Both the position numbers and the translations under genes were made by a program. The notes beneath the pieces were generated by a model. It was given only the letters and a program-made list of their open reading frames with translations. It was not told the origin of the DNA and made no database searches. Of a DNA stretch of 64,000 nucleotides, positions 1 to 8,043 are shown piece by piece. The stretch's first letter is position 1; every line of letters begins with the position of its first letter. Location: positions 1 to 64,000 of the forward strand of contig CALIKQ010000002.1 in NCBI GenBank assembly GCA_938017975.1. The letters are read 5' to 3'. The stretch comes from an uncultured Pseudomonadales bacterium (GTDB lineage: Bacteria; Pseudomonadota; Gammaproteobacteria; Pseudomonadales; Azotimanducaceae).

Positions 1-56
1 ATAGTCTGCCATGATTTGCGCAGCGACCAATTGAGCAATCAGAGAAGGAATAATCA

Positions 57-497
57 ATGAGCGAGTACATAGCCCCGAGTATTGAGTGGGTTCGTAAACA
101 CGTTGAACTCTATGAAGGCAGCGGCGGGACCAAGGGTACGACGCTCAGAGAGACGGGTATGCCCTGCATCATTGTCACCCATAAGGGTGGTAAAACCGGC
201 GCTGTTCGCAAGATTCCTCTGATGCGTGTAAAGGTTGATGATTCCTACGTTCTTGTTGGCTCCATGGGCGGGCAACCCAAAAATCCGGTTTGGGTCTATA
301 ACCTGCGCGCTCACCCGGACGTTCAAATTCGAGATGAAACAGTTGTGACGGACATGCGAGTGCGTGAAGTGAGCGATCCAGACGAGAGAGCCAAGCTCTG
401 GGAAGCGAGTGCAGCGGCTTTCCCCCCCTACAATGATTATCGCGCGAAGACGACCCGAGTCATTCCAGTTTTTATCGCTGAGCCTAAACCAGATTAG
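57..497 (+). CDS. DDN-like deazaflavin/flavin-dependent nitroreductase family protein
   Basis: Small cytoplasmic split-barrel flavoprotein of the deazaflavin-dependent nitroreductase (DDN, TIGR00026) family. Members bind F420 or a flavin and reduce nitro groups, quinones or enones; the substrate here cannot be told. Family features visible are THKGGKTG at residues 41-48 followed by RKIPLM, and SMGGQPKNPVW at 69-79, which forms the cofactor pocket. The length of 146 aa is normal. The ATG start is supported by GAAGGA 7 bases upstream. The next gene converges on it across a hairpin (567-604), so it ends its transcription unit. Two LLM enzymes of F420-type families occur in the same window, which makes F420 use plausible but not shown. 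Confidence 0.8.
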   Translation: MSEYIAPSIEWVRKHVELYEGSGGTKGTTLRETGMPCIIVTHKGGKTGAVRKIPLMRVKVDDSYVLVGSMGGQPKNPVWVYNLRAHPDVQIRDETVVTDMRVREVSDPDERAKLWEASAAAFPPYNDYRAKTTRVIPVFIAEPKPD

Positions 498-566
498 AAT
501 GCAATAAGTCCAGGAGGAAGAGCTGACCAGGCAGACGCTTGGAGCTCACGTCTCCCCCCGATGATC

Positions 567-604
567 GCTCGCCTTTCGATAGTAAAAACTATCGAGGAAC
601 GAGC
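567..604. terminator. Long hairpin between convergent genes, possible bidirectional terminator
   Basis: Perfect 8-bp stem TCGATAGT / ACTATCGA (576-583 and 588-595) with an AAAA loop. Two G-T pairs and a 2x2 mismatch extend it to an outer 5-bp stem GCTCG / CGAGC (567-571 and 600-604). It lies between two convergent genes, where a bidirectional terminator is expected, but there is no T run on either side. It may therefore be an mRNA 3' end stabiliser rather than an intrinsic terminator. Confidence 0.45.
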
Positions 605-669
605 ACCCTGCGCCCTAGCGTACAGATGACGCCCTGACTAAGGATTTGATGTTTCTATCCTGGTTGCGC

Positions 670-1764
670 TTAAAATACTAGAATCGCCCGCCCCTGAATC
701 TCTCCAGCCTCTAACGCCGCCGTGGCACTGTTGATGTCCTCGATGCCAAAACGTTCTGTGACGAGAGATTCCAAATCCAGCGTTCCCTCTTGGTGCCACT
801 GAATGTACCTCGGAAAATCTCGATCCGGGCTACATGAGCCACCGATACTCCCGATAAACCGTTTTTCATTCATCAACAGATCCAGCGGATCGAGCTCGAC
901 GCCAGTTGTTGGGACGCCGACGAGAACCGCCGTACCGCCACTTTCCCCGCCAAAAAAGCCGGTGCGCGCAGCAGGCACAATCTGCTCCATGGTTTTTTTA
1001 ATGCCGATACAATCAAAAACAAAATCCGCCCCCGCCACAGTTTCGCGGCGAATTGTTGCACGATCCGTCTTTTGCGTTAGCGCCCGGATCTCAGCGATCG
1101 GATCAACTTTCGCTGCGTTAATGGTATGCGTCGCGCCAAAGCGACGAGCAAAAGCCAATTTCTCGTCATCAAGATCCACGGTAATCAGAGGGTTAGCACC
1201 TCTCGCGCTGGCTGCAACAACGGCTGACAACCCGACTCCGCCAACGCCGAAGATTGCGACACTGTCCCCTGCCTGAACATTTGCCGTGTTCTCAACCGCG
1301 CCGGCGCCAGTCATGACAGCACATCCTATGATCGAACTAACCAGCGGTTCGATCGTCGAAGGTACTTTCACCACATATCCTTCATCGACCAATGTGTGGT
1401 CCGCCCATGTAAAAACATTACTGCAGGTAGCGACTTCTCCGCTGGCCAATTCGACCCGTGCAGCTTCAGGGATTCGATCGCCTGGGTTGATGGTTCGGGG
1501 TACCCAAGTCACCATTACGGTGTCTCCTGGCGCGACGTGACTGACCTCAGTACCGACTTCTAATACCTCACCTGTTGATTCGTGTCCGAGCACTTCCGGC
1601 GCACTCCTTGATCGGTGCATCGTGTGCAATTGACTATGACAAATTCCGCTCGCAAATTGCTTGATCAGAACTTGGTGCGGTCCCGGGCTCGGCAATACAA
1701 CCGAGTGAATCTCAAGCGGTCCTTGAACCTTGGGCACCACCACCACTTTTGCCTCTGCTGCCAT
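670..1764 (-). CDS. Zinc-dependent alcohol dehydrogenase (MDR superfamily)
   Basis: Medium-chain alcohol dehydrogenase, predicted to oxidise an alcohol with NAD(P)+ in the cytoplasm. The catalytic zinc ligands are C42 (GICHSQLH), H61-E62 (GHESTGEV) and C148 (GCAVMTGAG). The Rossmann signature GVGGVG lies at 173-178, and D197 in the LITVDLDD strand suggests NAD preference. The segment at residues 90-120, which in most relatives holds the four structural-zinc cysteines, has only one cysteine (C114), so the structural zinc lobe is missing or remodelled. The length of 364 aa is normal. The ATG start has an AGGGGG ribosome site just upstream. An upstream array of TGAAT repeats may be its operator. 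The substrate is unknown; alkanols from CYP153 are one possibility. Confidence 0.85.
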   Translation of the reverse strand: MAAEAKVVVVPKVQGPLEIHSVVLPSPGPHQVLIKQFASGICHSQLHTMHRSRSAPEVLGHESTGEVLEVGTEVSHVAPGDTVMVTWVPRTINPGDRIPEAARVELASGEVATCSNVFTWADHTLVDEGYVVKVPSTIEPLVSSIIGCAVMTGAGAVENTANVQAGDSVAIFGVGGVGLSAVVAASARGANPLITVDLDDEKLAFARRFGATHTINAAKVDPIAEIRALTQKTDRATIRRETVAGADFVFDCIGIKKTMEQIVPAARTGFFGGESGGTAVLVGVPTTGVELDPLDLLMNEKRFIGSIGGSCSPDRDFPRYIQWHQEGTLDLESLVTERFGIEDINSATAALEAGEIQGRAILVF

Positions 1765-1778
1765 ACTGCCCCCCTAAC

Positions 1779-1823
1779 TGAATCTATGAATGATCAAATG
1801 AATATATGAATGATTAACCGAAT
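1779..1823. repeat. 20-bp tandem repeat with phased TGAAT boxes, candidate operator
   Basis: Copies at 1779-1798 (TGAATCTATGAATGATCAAA) and 1799-1818 (TGAATATATGAATGATTAAC) differ at 3 of 20 positions, counting from the alignment. A decayed third copy starts with CGAAT at 1819. TGAAT boxes therefore start at 1779, 1787, 1799 and 1807, with CGAAT at 1819, giving alternating steps of 8 and 12 bp and a full period of 20 bp, about two helical turns. The array lies 15-60 bp upstream of the alcohol dehydrogenase start, where a repressor or activator would bind. Confidence 0.5.
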
Positions 1824-1918
1824 AAACGAGCAAAAGTTTACGTGTAAGACCTTTTTGATCCCTGCTCGGACACTTTGCTACTCAGCTGATGTCCTCAGCT
1901 TTACTCCGTCCTCAGAGC

Positions 1919-1963
1919 TTTGTTAGCGACATAGACCACTATTTGTTAGCGACATAGACCACT
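1919..1963. repeat. 23-bp tandem duplication, possible remnant of an IS end
   Basis: TTTGTTAGCGACATAGACCA plus CT occurs twice, at 1919-1940 and 1942-1963, identical over 22 bases and separated by one base. Multiple tandem repeats beginning TGT are a known trait of IS21-family insertion sequence ends, but no transposase gene or second end was found in the window. The IS origin is a guess; a duplicated protein-binding site is equally possible. Confidence 0.5.
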
Positions 1964-2117
1964 CTATGCCGGTCAATAACAGGGTGACCACAGTTCCTTG
2001 CTCACCTCGGGACCCTGCCACAAACCTACACCAAATAATTCGTTTATTTCCTTAAATCTATGTTTTTAAATGATTAACAAGTCTAACGCGCTGTAACCAA
2101 ACGATTACCCGGGCCGA

Positions 2118-3515
2118 TTAAAAGTCTCCAGCCATAGCTTCAAATCCGATCAGGTCCTCCATCGCGGCGACCATTTTTAAAACCCCCAGATCATCTCTCT
2201 GACGACCAATAACTTGCATCGCAATCGGCAGCCCGTCGCTGGACAACCCTATCGGGACCGTACCGGCGGGATTACGCGTCATATTAATACCCATCGTGTA
2301 CCCCACCCAATCAGGCGTCTGTTCACCATTGACAAAGCCATCGCCTTCGATGGTTGGGGCATGCCCACGGGTTGCAGGCGTAAGCAAGATAGGCGCTTCT
2401 TGAAAGGCAGACTCTAACTCAAGATTAAGCGTGTGACAGCGGTCGATGGCGCGCGCGTAATCTGCGCCAGAGAAGCGATCTAGACCCATTTCAATTTGAG
2501 GGCGCAGCGCCGCATCGATTTTCTCCCACTCCGGCGTCCCCCGCAGATGCCCCTGAGCGCGCGCTCTCGCAGAGGTCCAGAAGACAAGCCAAGCTCCAAA
2601 AGGATTGTCACTCCAGATCTCATCCCGCTTGATTACCCGCACACCCTTTGCTTTGAGTCTCTCAATCATATCCTCGCAATGACTCAGGATCTCATCGTCG
2701 CACGTCGTAATCCCCATTGTCGGCGACCAGATAACCGCTCGGGGTAGCGTCCCGTCGAGGTCCTGAGACCAGGATTGTGTCGGTGCAGGCAACGAGAAGA
2801 TATCTGTTGGCTCGTCGCCCAGACATTGATCGAGCGCAAACGCAGCATCTCTGATTCGAGAAGTCATCGGCCCTTTAACGGTCAACAAACCAGAGCCAGG
2901 TGGTTTAGCGCCGCCATTGGGCATCCTCCCCTGGGAAGTTTTAATACCGCTCAGACCGCACAATGCAGCCGGGATTCGAATTGAACCACCACCATCGCTA
3001 CCAGTCGCAAGCGGTATCATGCCAGCAGCCAATGCTGCGGCAGAGCCTCCAGATGAGCCGCCCGGACTTCGGGATTGCTGCCAAGGGTTTTTCGTCGCAC
3101 CAAAGGGTACATTGTCTGTTTTTCCTTTGTACCCAAATTCGGGGGTATTGGTCTTGCCCACAACGACTGCTCCAGCCTGGCGCAAACGACGCACAAGCTC
3201 AGAGTCTGAAGCGGCAGGCGCATCATCGACATGGAAAGCAGAACCAAAGGTGGTTACGTAACCGGCCGCATCCTCCAAATCCTTGACGCCGAAGGGCACT
3301 CCCGCAAGCGGAAGCTGTGCACCCTTGGATCGCTGCGCATCGACCTCCTGCGCCGCTTGTAGCGCAAGTTCTGGATCGAATGCACAAAAGGCATTGAGCG
3401 AAGGGTTTAGCCGCTCGATGGCATCCAAGGCGTCGGTCACCACCGCGACCGCCGAAACCTTACCCTGATTCACTCGATCAGCGATTGACCGCATTGATTG
3501 TTCTCTGAAATCCAT
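2118..3515 (-). CDS. Amidase signature family amidase (GatA-like)
   Basis: Cytoplasmic hydrolase of the amidase signature family, which cleaves carboxamides by a Ser-cisSer-Lys mechanism. The triad can be placed at K78 (PFGVKDL), S154 (in GGSSGGS, 152-158) and S178 (in DGGGSIR, 174-180). The 24-residue spacing between the two serines is standard. At 465 aa it fits stand-alone amidases. No gatB or gatC neighbour is present, so it is not the tRNA amidotransferase subunit. The ATG start has TAGGAGC upstream at good spacing. It is followed at a distance by the alcohol dehydrogenase on the same strand, and the gap between them makes a shared transcript doubtful. The substrate is unknown. Confidence 0.9.
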   Translation of the reverse strand: MDFREQSMRSIADRVNQGKVSAVAVVTDALDAIERLNPSLNAFCAFDPELALQAAQEVDAQRSKGAQLPLAGVPFGVKDLEDAAGYVTTFGSAFHVDDAPAASDSELVRRLRQAGAVVVGKTNTPEFGYKGKTDNVPFGATKNPWQQSRSPGGSSGGSAAALAAGMIPLATGSDGGGSIRIPAALCGLSGIKTSQGRMPNGGAKPPGSGLLTVKGPMTSRIRDAAFALDQCLGDEPTDIFSLPAPTQSWSQDLDGTLPRAVIWSPTMGITTCDDEILSHCEDMIERLKAKGVRVIKRDEIWSDNPFGAWLVFWTSARARAQGHLRGTPEWEKIDAALRPQIEMGLDRFSGADYARAIDRCHTLNLELESAFQEAPILLTPATRGHAPTIEGDGFVNGEQTPDWVGYTMGINMTRNPAGTVPIGLSSDGLPIAMQVIGRQRDDLGVLKMVAAMEDLIGFEAMAGDF

Positions 3516-3625
3516 GACTTGCTCCTATTCCTGTGGCCAGATATTGAGTGCTCTGATGCTGTCCTAAAGACTACTTATAACATTTATCCAGGACGACTTG
3601 AGCTTTAAGACAGGCATAAAAGCCT

Positions 3626-4537
3626 CTATGGCACTTGACGATAGCGACGCTCCTGATCGACTTTAGCAGCCTGCGCCCGAAGCGTTTTGGCCCGTCGGTC
3701 CAGCCCGTCTTCGTTCCAACCGGGTGCCAACGTCAAAAAGCCGAGTCGTTCTCGCCATGACTGACTGCGCATCAAATCTTGCCAAAGCGACTGATAACCA
3801 GCGATGGCGTACTTCATTGGGTTATAACCTTCGAAATTCTTCGTCAAGCCATAACGCAACGGCTCCTCGCTTGATTCCTCAGAAAAAGTTCCAAACCAAC
3901 GGTCCCAGATGATTAAAACGCCGCCATGGTTGCAGTCTAAATACCGCACATTGGACGCATGATGAACCCGGTGGTGACTGGGCGTGTTCATCACAAACTC
4001 AATCCAAGTCGGGAGTTTTTTTACCGACTCTGTATGCACCCAAAACTGGTAAATTAAATTGAGGCTAATCATCAACAAAACCATCCCTGGATCAAACCCT
4101 AACAGCGGCAATGGTAGCCAGAAAAAATATTTATGAAGTCGCTCACCGACGCCCTGGCGCAACGCCGTACCAAAGTTCATCAACGTGGCAGAATGATGGG
4201 CCTGATGCCCTGCCCAGAACAGTCGAATCTCATGATTCGCTCGATGGAACCAGTAATAAATAAAATCGTCGAGCACGAACAAAAGTGGCCAGGCCCACCA
4301 ACGCCCGTGCAGGGTTTCGGAAAAAGGCGAAATTGCGTAGAGCTGATAAAATAGGAAGACCGCCAAAAGTTTTGGCAACAGGTCCACAAGCGACGACAAC
4401 ACCAGCAGCCCCAGAGACAAGGCAGTGTCTTTAGGTGCATACCAACCCCGCTGATAACGCCAGGAAAAGATGGCTTCTACCACGATCGCCAACACAAACG
4501 CAGGCAAGGCGTACTGCATCACTTGATCAGCCGTCAA
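3626..4537 (-). CDS. Sterol desaturase / fatty acid hydroxylase superfamily membrane protein
   Basis: Integral membrane di-iron oxygenase of the fatty acid hydroxylase superfamily (PF04116), which uses O2 to hydroxylate or desaturate lipids in the inner membrane. The histidine clusters are complete: H98-x3-H102 (HRANH), H111-x2-HH115 (HQAHH) and H188-H189-x2-HH193 (HHRVHH). Hydrophobic segments lie at about residues 8-25, 38-66, 82-97 and 146-167. The 303 aa length is typical. The likely start is TTG, backed by AGGAGC about 7 bases upstream; the next in-frame ATG is six codons in and lacks a site. The closest family cannot be fixed by eye, so the lipid substrate is open. Confidence 0.85.
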   Translation of the reverse strand: MTADQVMQYALPAFVLAIVVEAIFSWRYQRGWYAPKDTALSLGLLVLSSLVDLLPKLLAVFLFYQLYAISPFSETLHGRWWAWPLLFVLDDFIYYWFHRANHEIRLFWAGHQAHHSATLMNFGTALRQGVGERLHKYFFWLPLPLLGFDPGMVLLMISLNLIYQFWVHTESVKKLPTWIEFVMNTPSHHRVHHASNVRYLDCNHGGVLIIWDRWFGTFSEESSEEPLRYGLTKNFEGYNPMKYAIAGYQSLWQDLMRSQSWRERLGFLTLAPGWNEDGLDRRAKTLRAQAAKVDQERRYRQVP

Positions 4538-4668
4538 AACGAGCTCCTATGTTGGCGCGGAAATATTTGATGCTCTCTCCTTCACAATTTTCTTGATTTA
4601 GGCCACCCGTCATATGCCCAGGCTACTGATTTGAATCTGTAAGAAAATCGAGGCACGGCAACTAAACA

Positions 4669-4696
4669 TTGTAAAGCCAAACTAAAAGACTATACT
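4669..4696 (+). promoter_or_regulatory. Sigma70-type promoter for the DEAD-box helicase gene
   Basis: TTGTAA (4669-4674) and TATACT (4691-4696) are separated by 16 bp and lie 39 bp upstream of the helicase start, giving a leader of roughly 30 bases. Box matches to the consensus are 4/6 and 5/6. Read by eye only. Confidence 0.5.
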
Positions 4697-4735
4697 TCGC
4701 GCCTTCCCCGCCAATGTATCACAGGACTCACGCTC

Positions 4736-6568
4736 TTGGCCTCAGAACCAACAACCTTCACCGACCTGGGACTGCCAGCGCAAATTCTGAAAACCCTTGA
4801 GGCTTTAGACTACCGAAACCCGACGCCGGTTCAATCTCAAAGCATACCGACTCTGCTGGCTGGTCACGACCTATTGGGGCACGCGCCCACCGGCACGGGC
4901 AAGACCGCCGCCTTTAGCCTCCCCCTCCTCGCTCGAATCGATTCAAAGCAAGCATCGCCTCAACTCTTGGTCTTAACACCAACAAGAGAACTCGCCATTC
5001 AGGTCACTGCAGCTATCCAAGGCTACAGCAAAGGTCTGCCAGGCGTTAGAACCCTCGCGATTTATGGCGGCCAAGACTATGGACCGCAACTAAGACAATT
5101 GCGCAACGGTCAACACATCGTTGTCGGCACGCCGGGAAGGGTCATGGACCATATCCGTCGCGGCACGCTCGATTTGGCTGACCTCAAGGCATTGGTGCTT
5201 GATGAAGCGGACGAAATGCTGAACATGGGATTCCTTGAGGACGTCGAATGGATTCTTGAGCAAGCGCCGGAGAAACGACAAATGGCCTTGTTCTCCGCCA
5301 CCATGCCCAAGGAAATCTCACGGATTGCCAAACGCTTCATGACACAACCGAAAACCATTGCGATCGAGGCACTGATCGGCGCCAAGGCAATGATTCAGCA
5401 GCAATACTGCCTAATCGCCGCAAAGGAAAAACCAAGCGCGCTCCAGCGAATGCTAGCGTTTGAAGCCTTTGACGCAGTTTTAATATTTGTCAGAACAAAG
5501 CTACAAACCGTCAGCGTTGCTGAGGCAATCACTCGCGGAGGGCACCAAGCCGCTGCCATTCATGGCGATTTAGCCCAAAACCAGCGCGAACAAATCATTC
5601 GTCGATTATCCAAAGGACAACTCGATATTGTTGTTGCAACCGACGTCGCAGCGCGTGGTCTTGATGTTGACAGGATCAGCCATGTCATCAATTACGATCC
5701 ACCCCACGACGCCGAAACCTATGTCCACCGAATAGGCCGCACTGGGCGAGCCGGTCGCAGCGGTCGAGCCATCATTTTCCTGGCCAAACGAGACGAGCGA
5801 AGGATCAAAATCCTAGAGCGAGAAACGCAAAATAAGCTTACTCAATACGCTCTACCTTCAGCTGAGATGATCCGCTCCAAACAACTGAAGGATTTTAAAG
5901 AGACGCTCATCGAGGCACTCAAAACGCCCCCGAGCAACGATCTGGTCTCAACCATGGAGTCGGTCATGGAAATCAGCGGGCTCGATACAATCACCATCGC
6001 AGCCACCATTGCCCAAGCACTATTACCTAAAAAAGCCTTTGCGCCCGTCAGTCTTGATAAACCCGCTCAACCAAAAGCCTCATCACAAGATCGAGCGATC
6101 GCTAAAAACGAGCAGCATTTCTCACCGGCAAAGGGAATGGCTGTTTTTCGAATTGCAGTGGGCAATGATCAAAGCGTGGAGGCAAGAGAGATTGTGGGCG
6201 CGATCGCCAACGAGGGCGGTCTTAATGGGAAAGAGATTGGTTCGATTCGTATTTTTGCGGACCACACCTTGGTTGAACTACCCAACGCACTACCTCGGAC
6301 TGTCTTTACAGCCCTTAAGAACACTTGGGTTAGGGGCCGGAGGCTGGGTATCTATCGGTTAGAAACCGAGCAACCCCCAAAATCCAAACGACGGAGCAAT
6401 GCTGATAGCGCACGAAAAAAACCAACCCAAAGTCGATCTAAATCGCCCGTGGGCAAACGCCGTAGCGCAACCACTTCCAGTGCAAAGAAGGCAGTCTCCC
6501 CCGTCAAAAAGCGCGCTAACGCCTCAGCAAAGACAGCGCCTAAATCACGAGCCAAAACCAAAGATTGA
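4736..6568 (+). CDS. deaD: DEAD-box ATP-dependent RNA helicase (DeaD/CsdA type)
   Basis: RNA helicase that remodels RNA structures, with ribosome assembly and cold adaptation as the usual roles of this subtype. All motifs are present: Q motif NPTPVQ, Walker A PTGTGKT (51-57), PTRELA (82-87), TPGR (132-135), DEAD (156-159), SAT (187-189), ATDVAARGLD and HRIGRTGRAGRSG. A DbpA/CsdA-type RRM-like RNA-binding domain follows at about residues 465-540 (from FRIAVGN), then a Lys/Arg/Ser-rich tail of about 60 residues. The start is TTG with AGGA 9 bases upstream; the nearest upstream ATG is out of frame. A promoter fits just upstream. At 610 aa it matches DeaD rather than the shorter RhlE or SrmB, though subtype assignment by eye is not certain. 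Confidence 0.92.
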   Translation: MASEPTTFTDLGLPAQILKTLEALDYRNPTPVQSQSIPTLLAGHDLLGHAPTGTGKTAAFSLPLLARIDSKQASPQLLVLTPTRELAIQVTAAIQGYSKGLPGVRTLAIYGGQDYGPQLRQLRNGQHIVVGTPGRVMDHIRRGTLDLADLKALVLDEADEMLNMGFLEDVEWILEQAPEKRQMALFSATMPKEISRIAKRFMTQPKTIAIEALIGAKAMIQQQYCLIAAKEKPSALQRMLAFEAFDAVLIFVRTKLQTVSVAEAITRGGHQAAAIHGDLAQNQREQIIRRLSKGQLDIVVATDVAARGLDVDRISHVINYDPPHDAETYVHRIGRTGRAGRSGRAIIFLAKRDERRIKILERETQNKLTQYALPSAEMIRSKQLKDFKETLIEALKTPPSNDLVSTMESVMEISGLDTITIAATIAQALLPKKAFAPVSLDKPAQPKASSQDRAIAKNEQHFSPAKGMAVFRIAVGNDQSVEAREIVGAIANEGGLNGKEIGSIRIFADHTLVELPNALPRTVFTALKNTWVRGRRLGIYRLETEQPPKSKRRSNADSARKKPTQSRSKSPVGKRRSATTSSAKKAVSPVKKRANASAKTAPKSRAKTKD

Positions 6569-6641
6569 TCGCCTCTAGCCTGTTTCCACTTCACCAGCGA
6601 CTGCGATAAACTCTAGCGTCAAGCAAACGAGAGGCAGTGAC

Positions 6642-7970
6642 ATGAGCGAAGCAGTATCAAGCCCTGAAAGCCAGGACGAACCGATCCCGAACTTCAAGCG
6701 TCCGGGAGACGGTGAGAATCTCATTGCTGGAGAAATCCCTGATCCACTGACAATACCCCTCGAATCCATCAACCCGGTTAGCGCGCGACTCTTCAGTGAA
6801 GATCAGCATTGGGATTTTTTTAAACGCCTACGGGCCGAAGACCCCATCCATTTCAATGAAACTGAACTTGCAGGTCGATTCTGGTCATTAACGCGTTATG
6901 AGGACATTAAGAAAGTCGATTCGGACCATCAGAATTTTTCGTCGGCCCACGGCATAACACTGGGTTTTCCTATTGACGCCGAACTTCCAGAGGGTGCGCT
7001 CAATGTCAGCATGTTCATCGCAATGGATCCGCCGACCCACGACGTGCAGCGCAAAACAGTCTCTCCCGTCGTTGCACCCAGCAACCTCGCCAATCTCGAA
7101 TCATTGATCAGAGAACGCACGGGCAATGTCCTCGACAGCTTACCTGTCAATACGCCCTTCAATTGGGTCGATCTTGTTTCTATTGAGCTCACCACTCAAA
7201 TGCTCGCAACCCTGTTCGATTTTCCTTTTGAAGATCGAAGAAAACTAACGCGTTGGTCCGATGTTGCTACCGCAGTACCCGGCGCTGGCGTTGTGGAAAC
7301 CGAAGAGCAGCGACGAGCTGAGTTAATTGAATGTTTGCAATATTTCACGCAACTTTGGGAGACCAGAAAGGTCAACCCGGGCAGTGACTTGGTCTCCATG
7401 TTAGCGGTAGGTGAAGAAACTAAAAATATGGAGCCCCTGGAGTTTTTAGGCAATCTCATCTTGCTCATCGTTGGTGGCAATGACACGACTCGCAACTCGA
7501 TGAGCGGTGGCGTCTATGCCCTCAATAAGTTCCCAGAAGAATTTACGAAGCTAAAGGCTAACCCAGCGCTGATTCCGAATATGGTCGCTGAGGTTATTCG
7601 CTGGCAAACGCCATTGGCATACATGCGAAGAACAGCCAATGAAGACATCGAACTATCCGGCAAATCCATCAAGGCTGGAGATCAACTGCTCATGTGGTAC
7701 GTGTCAGGTAACCGCGACGATTCCGTGTTCGACCGGCCTGATGATTTGGTGATCGATCGAGCCAATGCCCGGGCGCACCTTAGTTTTGGATTTGGCATTC
7801 ATCGCTGTATGGGAAATCGTCTTGCTGAAATGCAGCTGCGTGTTTTGTGGGAAGAAATATTGAAGCGCTTTGATGACGTTAAGGTTTTGGCCGAGCCTGA
7901 GCGAACCTATTCGTCTTTTGTTAAAGGTTACACAGAGATGATGGTGACGTTGACCCCCAAAGCTTCTTAG
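6642..7970 (+). CDS. Cytochrome P450 of the CYP153 family (alkane terminal hydroxylase type)
   Basis: Soluble class I cytochrome P450 that resembles CYP153A, the family that hydroxylates the terminal carbon of medium-chain alkanes and related aliphatics. Visible landmarks are MFIAMDPPTHDVQRKTVSP (124-142), the I-helix GGNDTTRN (278-285), the ExxR pair E317/R320 and the heme loop FGFGIHRCMGNR with the thiolate ligand C389. The length of 442 aa includes an N-terminal extension of about 35 residues, common in CYP153. No ferredoxin or ferredoxin reductase gene is adjacent, although CYP153 needs both. A flavin-type LLM gene follows 73 bp downstream on the same strand and may be co-transcribed. Whether the substrate is an alkane, a fatty acid or a terpenoid cannot be decided. 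Confidence 0.9.
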   Translation: MSEAVSSPESQDEPIPNFKRPGDGENLIAGEIPDPLTIPLESINPVSARLFSEDQHWDFFKRLRAEDPIHFNETELAGRFWSLTRYEDIKKVDSDHQNFSSAHGITLGFPIDAELPEGALNVSMFIAMDPPTHDVQRKTVSPVVAPSNLANLESLIRERTGNVLDSLPVNTPFNWVDLVSIELTTQMLATLFDFPFEDRRKLTRWSDVATAVPGAGVVETEEQRRAELIECLQYFTQLWETRKVNPGSDLVSMLAVGEETKNMEPLEFLGNLILLIVGGNDTTRNSMSGGVYALNKFPEEFTKLKANPALIPNMVAEVIRWQTPLAYMRRTANEDIELSGKSIKAGDQLLMWYVSGNRDDSVFDRPDDLVIDRANARAHLSFGFGIHRCMGNRLAEMQLRVLWEEILKRFDDVKVLAEPERTYSSFVKGYTEMMVTLTPKAS

Positions 7971-8043
7971 CAAGCAGTGGCGCGACGCAATGGTGAATGG
8001 AGCTTGAGGCGTTTACTGCTAACCCTGTAAGAAGGAGCACACC

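Larger units (their letters stand above)
1765..2117. other. Intergenic region with two different tandem repeats
   Basis: This 353-bp gap separates two minus-strand genes, the amidase and the alcohol dehydrogenase. It holds no credible gene. It contains a 20-bp tandem repeat next to the alcohol dehydrogenase start and a 23-bp tandem duplication in the middle, both listed separately. A further ATGATTAAC at 2072-2080 matches part of the 20-bp unit. Confidence 0.7.

Noticed and set aside
1-60. Frame open from the left edge to a TGA at 58-60, overlapping the start of the first gene.
   Set aside because: Only 19 residues are visible and they match no family, so a partial upstream gene cannot be claimed.
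803-1276. Long plus-strand frame inside the alcohol dehydrogenase gene.
   Set aside because: Antisense shadow of a gene with clear family motifs; rich in Ser/Arg/Pro as expected for a shadow.
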